This document shows, in pieces, positions 34,791 to 47,081 of a DNA stretch of 64,000 nucleotides. The DNA lies in contig NZ_JAUFQQ010000003.1 in NCBI RefSeq assembly GCF_030409845.1, forward strand, positions 744,001 through 808,000. The letters run 5' to 3'. The position numbers and the translations under genes are program-made. Within the stretch, counting starts at the first letter, position 1. Each line of letters starts with the position of its first letter. The notes below the pieces were generated by a model. The model ran no database searches and had not been told where the DNA came from. It saw nothing but the letters and a program-made list of their open reading frames with translations. This DNA comes from Flavobacterium branchiarum (GTDB taxonomy: Bacteria > Bacteroidota > Bacteroidia > Flavobacteriales > Flavobacteriaceae).

Positions 34791-35282
34791 GAAGGCATAA
34801 TTGTTATTGTTGTCATCAAATACAACCTGTACGTGTTCTAGTAACGAAGTTGAAAGGGATATGCCTTTGAAATCTGCTTTTACCGGGTATTTTTTGTGAT
34901 TTCTGTCTACAAGAACAGCTGTTTTGAATTTCTTTAGCGGAACGTCCAGAAAATGACGAACAGCGTATATTAATGTAGTGCCAGAGTTTAATACGTCATC
35001 AACAAGAACTAATCCTTTGTTTGTGTATTGATCTTTGGTTAGTGAAGTGTTTATAGGAGACTCGGGTTTTTGTTTGTTTACTTGTACTTCGCAAAGAGAT
35101 ACTTTAATAGAAGAGATAGATTCAAGTGCTTTTGCTAGTTTTTCAGCAAAAATAAATCCGTTAGTTGCAATTCCAGCAATTACAATTTCATCGTCCTCTA
35201 CAAAGGTTTCATATATTTGATAGGCGATACGTTTAATTTTATGTTCTATTTCTTGGTTTGTTAAGATGATGTTCTTGCTCAT
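34782..35282 (-). CDS. Phosphoribosyltransferase-family protein (PyrR/Hpt-like)
   Basis: A 166-residue type I phosphoribosyltransferase. The PRPP loop is LVLVDDVLNSGTTLIYAV near residues 95-112, and the N-terminal half has VIAGIATNGFIFAEKLA. It resembles PyrR or uracil/hypoxanthine phosphoribosyltransferases, but the specificity loop is not decisive. Probably pyrimidine or purine salvage. It follows the S4-domain gene by about 47 bp on the same strand. Confidence 0.82.
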   Translation of the reverse strand: MSKNIILTNQEIEHKIKRIAYQIYETFVEDDEIVIAGIATNGFIFAEKLAKALESISSIKVSLCEVQVNKQKPESPINTSLTKDQYTNKGLVLVDDVLNSGTTLIYAVRHFLDVPLKKFKTAVLVDRNHKKYPVKADFKGISLSTSLLEHVQVVFDDNNNNYAFLS

Positions 35283-35329
35283 TGTAGTTGTTTTAAAGTA
35301 ATAAAAGTTGAATAATGTGAAATTGAATG

Positions 35330-35722
35330 TTATTCAGATTCGTCTTCGTCGCTAGAAATGTCATTTCCGAATTCGTCAATATCTCTACGGTCTTTTTTGG
35401 TAGGTCTTCCGGTTCCGTTTTTTCGGTAATGTTCTTTAGATAGTTTTAGCAATTCCAAATGAGCATATGCTTCGGCTGGAGTTTCGTTCTTTCTATATAT
35501 GTCAACAAGTTTTGCGCCAACTCTGTTTTCGGGAATATCTAGCACAGTTATGATTTGAGTAATTTGATCTTTTCGAAATGTAATTTTATCAGTCGGAAAA
35601 ACCTCCTTCGAAGGTTTCGCAACTTGGCCATTCACAGTAACGTGGTTCTTCTTGCATGCCTCGGTGACCAAATTTCGAGTCTTGTAATAGCGCACGCACC
35701 ATAGGTATTTATCTATTCTCAT
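35330..35722 (-). CDS. S4-domain RNA-binding protein, HslR/Hsp15-like
   Basis: A 130-residue protein. Residues 1-60 are an S4 domain (MRIDKYLWCVRYYKTRNLVT, then KKNHVTVNGQVAKPSKEV). The C-terminus is basic then acidic (HYRKNGTGRPTKKDRRDIDE). Hsp15 rescues stalled 50S subunits carrying peptidyl-tRNA. Length and domain match the family. Confidence 0.88.
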   Translation of the reverse strand: MRIDKYLWCVRYYKTRNLVTEACKKNHVTVNGQVAKPSKEVFPTDKITFRKDQITQIITVLDIPENRVGAKLVDIYRKNETPAEAYAHLELLKLSKEHYRKNGTGRPTKKDRRDIDEFGNDISSDEDESE

Positions 35723-35800
35723 AAATTTTCAAAAATCGGAGTTAAATTGTTTACAAAAATAAATCAATATTGTATCTTGCGCACCTAAAAATCAACAATA

Positions 35801-36808
35801 ATGAACAAAATTAAATATTATTTTATTTTAACAGTTGCGTCAGTCTCTTTATTTTCTTGTTCGAAAAGCGATTCTGCATCTGTAGAGCCTCTGAGGGATT
35901 ATACAGTGCAGTATAAGGCGGATATTGCTGATATTAAAGATTATTTAGAAGCAAATACTTTTACAGTTACTGATGCGCCTGGTACTCCAGAAGATCAGGA
36001 TATAAAAATTGTACCGAAAACAAAGCCAGAAGAGAAAAGTATAATGTCTTATTTGGATAGTCCGACTTTTCCAAGTTTGAGATCTAAGATCGTAAAGTTA
36101 CATGGTATCGAATATACGATGTATTTTTTGATGCTTCGTGAAGGGGTTGGAGAATCACCATGTAGTGTTGATGGGGTTTTGACTTCTTATAAAGGAACAT
36201 ATTTGTATAGAAAACCTGCTGTGTCAGAAACAGAACCTTCTGTTGTTACGGCTTTTCCGTTTGAAGAAGTGGTTTTTCCGCAAGATTTTTTTAATATGTA
36301 TACTTTAGCTGTTAAAGGATGGGGGGAGACTTTTCCAAATTTTAAAGCTGGTACTATAGGTGGGGTTGTAAATGGAGTTCCTCAGTATAATGATTTTGGT
36401 GCAGGAGTTATGTTTTTGCCTTCTGGTTTAGCTTATTACGGGAGTGGTAGTGCTGCGATACCAGCTTATGCTCCTTTGATTTTTAGTTTTAAATTGTATG
36501 CGATAAAGCGTTTGGATCATGATGGTGATGGAATCTTGTCTTATCTAGAGGATGATGGAGATGGGTATTTAAGAGATATGCGTAATAAGACAGATTATCC
36601 GGGTAATGATATGAATCCTGATGATACAGATAAGGATGGGATTCCAGACTTCTTAGATATCGATGATGATGGAGATGGTATCGCAACGAAAGTTGAAATT
36701 AAAAATCCGAATACGGGTGAGCCTTATCCGTTTGATCTTATTCCAGTATGTACTCCTTCAGGGTTTAAAAATTATTTAGATCCTTCTTGTTATCCTGGTA
36801 GTAAATAA
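35801..36808 (+). CDS. FKBP-like lipoprotein with Asp-rich calcium-binding repeats
   Basis: A 335-residue lipoprotein with lipobox Cys at residue 20 (SLFSCSKSDSAS). Residues about 90-250 look like an FKBP-type peptidyl-prolyl isomerase domain (SYKGTYL, VVFPQDFFNMYTLAVKGWGE, GVMFLPSGLAYYGSG, APLIFSFKLYAI). Residues about 250-305 hold three or four Asp-rich thrombospondin type 3-like calcium loops (DHDGDGILSYLEDDGDG, NPDDTDKDGIPDFLDIDDDG). It is probably envelope-located and may assist folding of exported proteins. Isomerase activity is inferred from fold only. Confidence 0.8.
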   Translation: MNKIKYYFILTVASVSLFSCSKSDSASVEPLRDYTVQYKADIADIKDYLEANTFTVTDAPGTPEDQDIKIVPKTKPEEKSIMSYLDSPTFPSLRSKIVKLHGIEYTMYFLMLREGVGESPCSVDGVLTSYKGTYLYRKPAVSETEPSVVTAFPFEEVVFPQDFFNMYTLAVKGWGETFPNFKAGTIGGVVNGVPQYNDFGAGVMFLPSGLAYYGSGSAAIPAYAPLIFSFKLYAIKRLDHDGDGILSYLEDDGDGYLRDMRNKTDYPGNDMNPDDTDKDGIPDFLDIDDDGDGIATKVEIKNPNTGEPYPFDLIPVCTPSGFKNYLDPSCYPGSK

Positions 36809-36827
36809 TTAGGATGAAAAAAAACTC

Positions 36828-36863
36828 AAGCGACTACTATGTTATAGTAGTCGCTTTTTTTTG
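36828..36863 (+). terminator. Terminator of the FKBP-like gene
   Basis: AAGCGACTACTAT and ATAGTAGTCGCTT arms with a 3-nt GTT loop, followed by eight T. Confidence 0.9.
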
Positions 36864-36938
36864 TGCTTATATATAGGTGTGATTACTCATTATATATAGG
36901 AGACAGTAATCAAAAGAAGCGCAGATACCGATTTTCAG

Positions 36939-37020
36939 GAGCTTTTACCTGCTATGCGCTTCAATCTTGTCCTTTTTAAAGAAAAAAGGGCAAGGATTTC
37001 CGCTTCTATCAGGGCTAGGA
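36939..37020 (+). ncRNA. Structured RNA-like element, copy B
   Basis: It has the same frame as copy A: GAGC start, CAATC, then a 12-bp hairpin (CTTGTCCTTTTT with AAAAAGGGCAAG, one U-G pair), then GGATTTCCGCTTCTATCAGG and GCTAG. The hairpin sequence is unrelated to copy A but still pairs, while the flanking blocks GGAT, CCG, CTATC and GGGCTAG are conserved. It lies between the FKBP-like gene and the rRNA operon, about 220 nt before the first rrn promoter. Confidence 0.55.
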
Positions 37021-37243
37021 GGGGTAAAATAGAGGATAAACGACATATTTAACGACAATATAATAAGCTTGTGTCTTTGCGTCTTCGCGAGAACCCCAGT
37101 AAAAGCGAGTGAAAACAAGGAAAGAGAATGCTACCCCACAGAAAAACCTCATAAAACGCAAAAACACCCAAATGTTAAAATTAACGTTATCAATACATTA
37201 AGAAATAATCAAAAAATAAACGCAAAAACACAAGCGGAAAGTA

Positions 37244-37273
37244 TTGTTTATCTATAAAAAGGTGGTAGTTTTG
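37244..37273 (+). promoter_or_regulatory. rrn promoter P1
   Basis: TTG at 37244-37246, a 19-nt spacer and TAGTTTTG at 37266-37273. The start region that follows is CACCCGCAA. About 415 nt upstream of the 16S 5' end. Confidence 0.75.
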
Positions 37274-37292
37274 CACCCGCAACAAACAAGAC

Positions 37293-37308
37293 GTTCACTG
37301 AAATACTG
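37293..37308 (+). promoter_or_regulatory. boxA-like leader element, copy 1
   Basis: GTTCACTGAAATACTG, related to boxA antitermination sequences and to three further copies at 37417, 37562 and 39646. Confidence 0.5.
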
Positions 37309-37365
37309 ACAAGCAAACAATTAAAATTAGAAACGAAAGTTTTAAAAATAAAGATTAAAAAAAGC

Positions 37366-37396
37366 TTGTGAGTTTGGAAAACGAAAGTTACATTTG
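37366..37396 (+). promoter_or_regulatory. rrn promoter P2
   Basis: TTG at 37366-37368, a 20-nt spacer and TACATTTG at 37389-37396, then CACCCCGCAA. The module looks like a duplicate of P1. Confidence 0.75.
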
Positions 37397-37416
37397 CACC
37401 CCGCAAAAGAAGCGAA

Positions 37417-37432
37417 GTTCCTTGAAATACTG
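37417..37432 (+). promoter_or_regulatory. boxA-like leader element, copy 2
   Basis: GTTCCTTGAAATACTG, placed after P2 as copy 1 is placed after P1. Confidence 0.5.
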
Positions 37433-37489
37433 CTAAGATAAGAAGTGAAATTAGAAATAAAAATTTCTAAAAAAAACTTCAAAAATATC

Positions 37490-37519
37490 TTGCCAGTTAA
37501 AAAGGAGTTCATTACTTTT
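37490..37519 (+). promoter_or_regulatory. rrn promoter P3
   Basis: TTG at 37490-37492, a 19-nt spacer and TACTTTTG at 37512-37519, then CACTCGC. Nearest to 16S, about 170 nt upstream. Confidence 0.75.
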
Positions 37520-37561
37520 GCACTCGCTTTGAGAAACAAGCGACACAAAAATAAAGAGAAA

Positions 37562-37577
37562 GTTCTTAGACATATTG
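37562..37577 (+). promoter_or_regulatory. boxA-like leader element, copy 3
   Basis: GTTCTTAGACATATTG in the leader just before 16S, the usual place for the antitermination boxA of an rRNA operon. Confidence 0.6.
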
Positions 37578-37688
37578 AATTGACAGCCGTTTCGAAAGAG
37601 ATTTCGAAACAAATAATAAAGAGTAATAGAATCGCAAGATTTGAATATAACCGATAGAATCTGAGTCGCAATATAATATAAAAAATAT

Positions 37689-39202
<1,514 letters not shown>

Positions 39203-39322
39203 CTAGAGCCTTAGTGTTAGCTATATGCACGCTAGGGAATGAAGACGAAAGATACTAAAGGTTCATCTCTAAAGATTATATTACTCTGCTGTTAGTTCAA
39301 ATAATAAATTTAAGTAAAACAG

Positions 39323-39396
39323 AGTCTCGTAGCTCAGCTGGTTAGAGTACTACACTGATAATGTAGGGGTCGGCAGTTCGAGTCTGCCCGGGACTA
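39323..39396 (+). tRNA. tRNA-Ile(GAU)
   Basis: A 74-nt tRNA in the 16S-23S spacer. Acceptor stem AGTCTCG/CGGGACT, anticodon loop CTGATAA (GAT). Confidence 0.96.
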
Positions 39397-39484
39397 CTAT
39401 TTAAAACTTAAATAAAAGGAAATTTTAGAAGTTGAGCATTTATGAGCGAATTCATAACTCATAATTCATCATCATTTTAAAAAT

Positions 39485-39558
39485 GGGGGATTAGCTCAGC
39501 TGGCTAGAGCGCCTGCCTTGCACGCAGGAGGTCAACGGTTCGACTCCGTTATTCTCCA
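39485..39558 (+). tRNA. tRNA-Ala(UGC)
   Basis: A 74-nt tRNA in the 16S-23S spacer. Acceptor stem GGGGGAT/ATTCTCC with two G-U pairs, anticodon loop CTTGCAC (TGC). Confidence 0.96.
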
Positions 39559-39645
39559 CTATCTTTAAGAAGATAGAATATAGAAAAAAAGAATATAGAT
39601 TAAGTCTATACTCTAATCTCTATTTTCTTAATCTAAAAAGAAAAA

Positions 39646-39661
39646 GTTCATTGACATATTG
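39646..39661 (+). promoter_or_regulatory. boxA-like spacer element, copy 4
   Basis: GTTCATTGACATATTG lies between tRNA-Ala and 23S, where a second boxA is commonly found in rRNA operons. Confidence 0.6.
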
Positions 39662-39754
39662 AGATAAGAAAATAATAAAAAGTAGAAAGCGTTTTTATTG
39701 AGTAACAATACAAAATATAAAAACAAAAAAAAACGGTCATATTAAATTATGATT

Positions 39755-42643
<2,889 letters not shown>

Positions 42644-42797
42644 ACCTTTTCCCCACACTACGGTGTGGGGGAGAAACTTTCTAAATAAATTATATTTTTT
42701 CTTTATCTCAGTGTGTTAAGATATTGTTCACTTGATAATTAATAATCAACAATTAATAATTAACAATTGATAAGTTGTCCAAAGCAACTAACGACCT

Positions 42798-42906
42798 TAA
42801 GGTGGTTATTGCGGCGGGGCTCACCTCTTCCCATCCCGAACAGAGTAGTTAAGCCCGCCTGCGCAGATGGTACTGCAGTTATGTGGGAGAGTATGTCGTC
42901 GCCTTT
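42798..42906 (+). rRNA. 5S ribosomal RNA
   Basis: About 109 nt with core sequences CTCTTCCCATCCCGAACAGA and GATGGTACTGCAGTTATGTG, closed by an AAGGTGG... / ...GTCGCCTT terminal stem. Confidence 0.95.
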
Positions 42907-42912
42907 CTTTTA

Positions 42913-42947
42913 AAACCCTGTTTCTAACGAAACAGGGTTTTTTTTTG
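42913..42947 (+). terminator. rRNA operon terminator
   Basis: AAACCCTGTTTC and GAAACAGGGTTT arms, TAAC loop, followed by a long T-tract just after 5S. Confidence 0.92.
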
Positions 42948-42976
42948 CCCTTTTTTTAACCGAAATCCTTTCGCTA

Positions 42977-43144
42977 CAATCTTGTCTTTCTGAGGAACGA
43001 AGAATCTCCACAAGTAGCTTACACAAAGTAGTTTTTATAGAATCCCGTTACCCCTATCTTGACCACAATCGTGTCTTTCTGAGGAACGAAGAATATCCGC
43101 AAGTAGCTTACACAAAATAGTTTTTAAAGAATGCTGTATTACCG
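42977..43144. repeat. Two direct copies of a dispersed intergenic repeat
   Basis: Each copy (42977-43055 and 43064-43144) contains TCTTTCTGAGGAACGAAGAA then CTCC/ATCC-CAAGTAGCTTACACAAA and a shared AGTTTTTA-AGAAT tail. The family also occurs inverted at 43211 and in variants at 45003 and 57705-58220. No coding potential. Confidence 0.8.
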
Positions 43145-43210
43145 GATCAACACTAAAACCAGAGATCAATAGGAAAACCTGGGATCAAGCGTTATTTTTG
43201 GGGACTAGTA

Positions 43211-43277
43211 TAATCTAGGTATACTTTACGTTAGTTATTTGCGGAGGTTCTTCGTTCCTCAGAAGGATAATATTGCG
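43211..43277. repeat. Inverted copy of the dispersed intergenic repeat
   Basis: In reverse complement it reads CCTTCTGAGGAACGAAGAAC then CTCCGCAAATAACTAACGTAAA, matching the direct copies just upstream. Together they can fold back on each other. Confidence 0.7.
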
Positions 43278-43336
43278 GATAAAAAAAATGAATTGAAAAA
43301 TGAATTGAAAAAGCGTACTAAAATGAATGCTAGTCC

Positions 43337-43508
43337 TTAGGTTTTAGGATTGATCCATGCCTTTGTTTTGGCATTAAAAGATTCAGCCGAGGCATTTGTA
43401 CTACTGTTATCAAAGTAGTTTAAAATGGTTTAATAATTAAGCTGTATTGTATTTACAACGGTATTGAAAGATTTATAATTTTCATTTTGATCAATTATAC
43501 TAGTGAAC
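43337..43508 (-). pseudogene. Decayed transposase remnant (ISL3/ISAon1-like C-terminal fragment)
   Basis: The minus strand encodes TSIIDQNENYKSFNTVVNTI, then QLNY, a stop, then TILNYFDNSSTNASAESFNA and KTKAWINPKT before a final stop. The block NYFDN-STNASAESFNAK is a hallmark of ISL3/ISAon1-type DDE transposases of Bacteroidota. Only about 57 codons remain, with an in-frame stop and a diverged end, so this is a fossil. No terminal inverted repeats were found near it. Confidence 0.7.
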
Positions 43509-43603
43509 TAGTTTAGTATATGTTATCTCTTTTACGGAAGTAGTATTATAATTGTCAATAATAGTATTTCTAGTTTTTAATAATTAACTATTTGTAAGTA
43601 ATG

Positions 43604-43635
43604 TTGTATTTTACGCAAGTAAAACGCTATATTTG
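43604..43635 (+). promoter_or_regulatory. Promoter of the unknown lipoprotein gene
   Basis: TTG at 43604-43606 and TATATTTG at 43628-43635 (21-nt spacer), 31 nt before the ATG. Confidence 0.5.
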
Positions 43636-43666
43636 TAAGATTATTAATTTAAAAAAAATAAATAAA

Positions 43667-44617
43667 ATGAAAAGAAAGCTTGTTTTAATTGTATTTATGG
43701 CTCTTATTTCCTGTAATGCTGATGATCAAATGGATCAATCTGTAGTTGCTGAAATTTTTGATGAACCAGTATTAGTTAATGAGATCTTAGAGTTTAAAAC
43801 TGAGGAATCCTTTTTGGGTTTGTATTCTAATTTATCAACATTTGATACTGATGGGCTTAATAAATGGATTTCTGATAAAAAGTTAATAGCGTTACTAAAT
43901 ATTGCTAGTGATTCTTTAGAAATGCAAGAAGATGTTATATCTAAATCTAGAGTTATTTATTCAGATGCTTTAAAATCTATTTTAAACTATGATTCAAAAG
44001 TTAAAATTGGGAATAATACATTATGGCTTAATGAACGTAGTTTTTATTTGTTGCCACGAAACTTACAAAATAAAAGATCTAAAGATCTTATAGCAATCCA
44101 AGATGATTTACAAGTTTATGGTCAATTATTAGGTAGTATTAAACCGGATGATAATTCAACAAGTAGAAATACTTTTCCTAATGAAAATAGAAGTAGAACA
44201 TTTGTTACAGAGTTGGAAGGAGAGCAAGGAAGTAGGTTAAGACATGTGCTAGATTTGTTTAACGAGACGATTGTTATTAATGATGTTATAAAATCTAGTA
44301 AGATGTATTTAAGAAGTACATTGCAATATAGATCTTGTTCAACTTGGAGATGTACTTGGAAGGATGCTTCGGATTTAAGGAGTTTTCAAGCAATAAATTT
44401 ATTTTGTAATGTTTGTCAAAATAGTGATGTTTTTAGTCCTTGGAAGCTAGAAATTCCGATTAGTGCTGTTGGTTTATCGGGTACGCAAACTTTTTTGCTT
44501 GCCAATTGGACACTGTCAAATGTTCTTGTTGAGCGATTTCCTAACTTTGCTGTCTCTGGTTCTGTTTCTGGCGGAGCAAATGGAGGCTGGTTTACCACAA
44601 ATATTGCATGGTATTAA
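43667..44617 (+). CDS. Lipoprotein of unknown function
   Basis: A 316-residue protein starting at MKRKLVLIVFMALISC, lipobox Cys at residue 16, followed by NADDQ. I do not recognise the family. The N-terminal two thirds are polar and helical (EFKTEESFLGLYSNLSTFDT, DSKVKIGNNTLWLNE); the C-terminus has a Cys-rich patch (YRSCSTWRCTWKDASD, NLFCNVCQNS) and a Gly-rich end (GSVSGGANGGWFTTN). The five Cys near residues 240-270 may form disulphides. The start used is the ATG before the signal peptide; an upstream in-frame start would place the promoter inside the gene. It stands alone after the rRNA operon. Confidence 0.78.
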   Translation: MKRKLVLIVFMALISCNADDQMDQSVVAEIFDEPVLVNEILEFKTEESFLGLYSNLSTFDTDGLNKWISDKKLIALLNIASDSLEMQEDVISKSRVIYSDALKSILNYDSKVKIGNNTLWLNERSFYLLPRNLQNKRSKDLIAIQDDLQVYGQLLGSIKPDDNSTSRNTFPNENRSRTFVTELEGEQGSRLRHVLDLFNETIVINDVIKSSKMYLRSTLQYRSCSTWRCTWKDASDLRSFQAINLFCNVCQNSDVFSPWKLEIPISAVGLSGTQTFLLANWTLSNVLVERFPNFAVSGSVSGGANGGWFTTNIAWY

Positions 44618-45110
44618 TGTTATCTCTTATGATTATATGTAGACATGATTTACGGGTTATATTTTAATATAATCTGTGTGTTGCTTTTTTTGATTATTTA
44701 ATTAAATGAAACATATAGCTTCTACTAATATGAATCCTTCCTTATGTTTAGGTTTTGGAAAAGGTAATTTTTTTTTTACTTAGTTTTTTATTTTGATAGG
44801 TCGTTTATAAATAAAACTAATAACTAAACAAGATTTTATTACTAAATTTTTGTAGATGTCTGTTTCCATGAATAAAATAAAGTAGAAATGAGGTAATGTG
44901 AAAAAACTTAAACTCTTGAAGTTTTGTCTTCAGGTCTTTAAGTTTTTTTACTATTTTTTTTGTTTTTGTAGCTATTTCAGTAGTTTTGTATAATGCCTTA
45001 TCCACAATCTTATCTTTCTGAGGAATGAAGGGCTGAGTGATAGCGAATAGACGCAGTATTCACATCAACGGCTAACATGTAAAGAATCTTCTGCAAATGT
45101 CTATCCTTTT
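44618..45110. other. Intergenic region with a diverged copy of the dispersed repeat
   Basis: About 490 bp without a convincing gene. A 62-codon leftward frame at 44817-45005 is Lys-rich and lacks family signals. At 45003-45100 lies a variant of the dispersed repeat (CTTTCTGAGGAATGAAG, then GGCTGAGTGATAGCGAATAG and AAGAATCTTCTGCAAATG). The rest is AT-rich with nothing recognised. Confidence 0.6.
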
Positions 45111-45818
45111 TTATATCTTATTTTTATCAATATGACTGAAAAAAGCATCTTTATAGGTAGCTCCAATCGGTAGTTCTTTCGTGTTTATAAAAACAGAAAA
45201 ACTATCAGTAGATTCAATTTGTTTAAAAGCAACTACGTAAGATTTGTGAATTTGAATAAAATCATTTTCGGGTAAAGACTTAATTATGTTTTTTAAAGAA
45301 GAGTGAGTAATAATTTGTTGTTTTGAAGTATGAATGCAAACGTAATTCTGTAGACTTTCGATATAAAGTATTTCGCTTAGAAGCATTTTTTGAAATTTAT
45401 TTTTACCATCAGTTTTTATAAAAGCAAATTCAGGCGTAGTATTGGTATTTGTAGGCTCAGTTTTAGAATCAGGTTTTAATTTTGATACGGCTTGATAAAA
45501 ACGTTCAAAGGCAATTGGTTTTAGTAAATAGTCAACTGCATTTATTTCATAGCCTTCTAATGCGAAATCAGGGTAAGCGGTTGTGAAAATGATTTTGACA
45601 TCTTTAGAAATAATTTTAGAAAGTTGCAAGCCTGTTAATTGAGGCATTTGTATGTCTAAAAAAACTACATCAATTTTATTGGAGTTTATAAATTCTAAAG
45701 CTTTTAATGAATCATTAAAAATTCCGATTTCTTCGAGGAAAGACACTTTCTCAATATAGTTTTTTAAAATACGTGTTGCAGGTGGTTCGTCATCAACAAT
45801 TATGCATTTGAATTTCAT
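45111..45818 (-). CDS. LytTR-family response regulator
   Basis: A 235-residue response regulator. The receiver domain (1-120) has CIIVDDEPPATRILKNYIE, the phospho-acceptor Asp in KIDVVFLDIQMPQLTGLQL and the Lys in YLLKPIAFERFYQ. The LytTR DNA-binding domain spans about 135-232 (IKTDGKNKFQKMLLSEILYI, LPENDFIQIHKSYVV, ELPIGATYKDAFF). It overlaps the kinase gene by 4 bp and is its partner. LytTR regulators often control envelope, motility or secretion genes in this phylum. Confidence 0.94.
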   Translation of the reverse strand: MKFKCIIVDDEPPATRILKNYIEKVSFLEEIGIFNDSLKALEFINSNKIDVVFLDIQMPQLTGLQLSKIISKDVKIIFTTAYPDFALEGYEINAVDYLLKPIAFERFYQAVSKLKPDSKTEPTNTNTTPEFAFIKTDGKNKFQKMLLSEILYIESLQNYVCIHTSKQQIITHSSLKNIIKSLPENDFIQIHKSYVVAFKQIESTDSFSVFINTKELPIGATYKDAFFSHIDKNKI

Positions 45819-46861
45819 AGACTGTTTTTTAAAGGTATTCTTAGGTAAGTTTTAAAGGTATTGTTTTCTGATGTTTTATTTAAGGTAAATTTATCGCTAT
45901 AGGTGTATTCTAATCGCTTGATTAGATTTTTAAAGCCAATCCCAGTTGAAGAATAATTTTCGCTTTCAATAAAGTAATTAAAGGTAGTTATCTCTAAGGA
46001 TTCTTTTTTAATGAGTATCAATATAATTGCTTTCTTATTTATATCGTTTAGTTTTCCGTGTTTAAAAACATTTTCTATAAAATGAATTAATACAGATGGA
46101 AGAATTGTTTCGGATGTATAATCTCCTTTAATCGCGAAATCTAAATTAAGTTGATCTTCAAATCTTTTTTGCTGTAAATGAATGTAGTTATTTATAAATT
46201 GAATTTCTTTTGTGAGTAAAACTTCTTCTTTATCGGTTTCTGTAATCACATAACGAAGTAAATCTGATAGTGTTAAGATGTCGGAGGCAATGTTGTCATC
46301 TTTTCCTATTAACTGGCTGTAAAATGAGTTTAATGTATTGAATAGGAAATGTGGACTTACTTGTGATTTTAGCATCTGAAATTCGGCTTTCTTATTCTCG
46401 AATAGTAATTTTTGATTTTGTTTTTGTGTTTCTTGAAACTGCCAAAATAAAAAACTTAAAGAACTAAGGAATATTGAAGGTAATCCAAAGAAAAAGTTAT
46501 CCCTTATGTAGTATGCTGTATTTCTTGATGTTTCTACATAATTATGTATTCCTGTAATTTCATATACAATAACCTCTTGAAAAAAGTAACGTAATCCTGA
46601 AAAGATTATTAATGAGATTGGGATACTTATAATGTATAATAATAATTTTTTCTTATTTAAAAACCAGCTACAAAAAAAGTAAAAATTAAGAAGATAAACA
46701 ATAAATATTGCTAGTATGTATCCAATGTTAAATAAGAAGTAAGTTTTATTAAAAAGGGATTCTAATTTTTGGTTGTTTACTCCGATAGTCCATAAGTTAA
46801 ATATTAGAAATAATCCTAAAAATAAAATAATGTGATAGTAAAACGGGATTTTTAACTTCAT
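45815..46861 (-). CDS. LytS-type sensor histidine kinase (His_kinase family)
   Basis: A 348-residue membrane kinase with four hydrophobic helices in the first 150 residues and no large periplasmic sensor domain. The phospho-acceptor region is MLKSQVSPHFLFNTLNSFYS (His in SPHFLFN), and the ATPase domain has LPSVLIHFIENVFKHGK, STGIGFKNLIKRLEYTY. This is the typical partner of LytTR regulators. The signal sensed is unknown. Upstream 220 bp separate it from the divergent DUF5694-like gene. Confidence 0.94.
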   Translation of the reverse strand: MKLKIPFYYHIILFLGLFLIFNLWTIGVNNQKLESLFNKTYFLFNIGYILAIFIVYLLNFYFFCSWFLNKKKLLLYIISIPISLIIFSGLRYFFQEVIVYEITGIHNYVETSRNTAYYIRDNFFFGLPSIFLSSLSFLFWQFQETQKQNQKLLFENKKAEFQMLKSQVSPHFLFNTLNSFYSQLIGKDDNIASDILTLSDLLRYVITETDKEEVLLTKEIQFINNYIHLQQKRFEDQLNLDFAIKGDYTSETILPSVLIHFIENVFKHGKLNDINKKAIILILIKKESLEITTFNYFIESENYSSTGIGFKNLIKRLEYTYSDKFTLNKTSENNTFKTYLRIPLKNSL

Positions 46862-47003
46862 AATTAAGTCTTAAATATTTTCAAAAGTACGATTATGACT
46901 TCGAATGAAAATCATTTTTATATAAAACCTTTATTTCTTGGGATGAACTGTTAGAAATGGTATATGTATGTTTTTAGGGTGCAATTTCAATCGTTTATAC
47001 TTA

Positions 47004-47011
47004 TAAATTTG
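47004..47011 (+). promoter_or_regulatory. -7 box of the DUF5694-like gene
   Basis: TAAATTTG, 70 nt before the ATG; -33 region weak. Confidence 0.4.
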
Positions 47012-47081
47012 GTGTATGTCAAATATTAAATGATTTTATTGAATGCTCGTATTCTTTTGTTTCGAATTTAAAAAACCATTC

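Noticed and set aside
36489..36686. His/Tyr-rich minus-strand frame opposite the FKBP-like gene
   Set aside because: It is the antisense of the Asp/Gly calcium-loop codons, which gives His-rich nonsense translations.
42651..42670. CCCCACAC/GTGTGGGG hairpin after 23S as a terminator
   Set aside because: No T-tract follows and 5S lies downstream in the same operon; more likely an RNA-processing stem.
44817..45005. 62-codon Lys-rich leftward frame before the LytTR regulator
   Set aside because: Low-complexity composition in an AT-rich gap that ends in a dispersed repeat; no promoter or family evidence.
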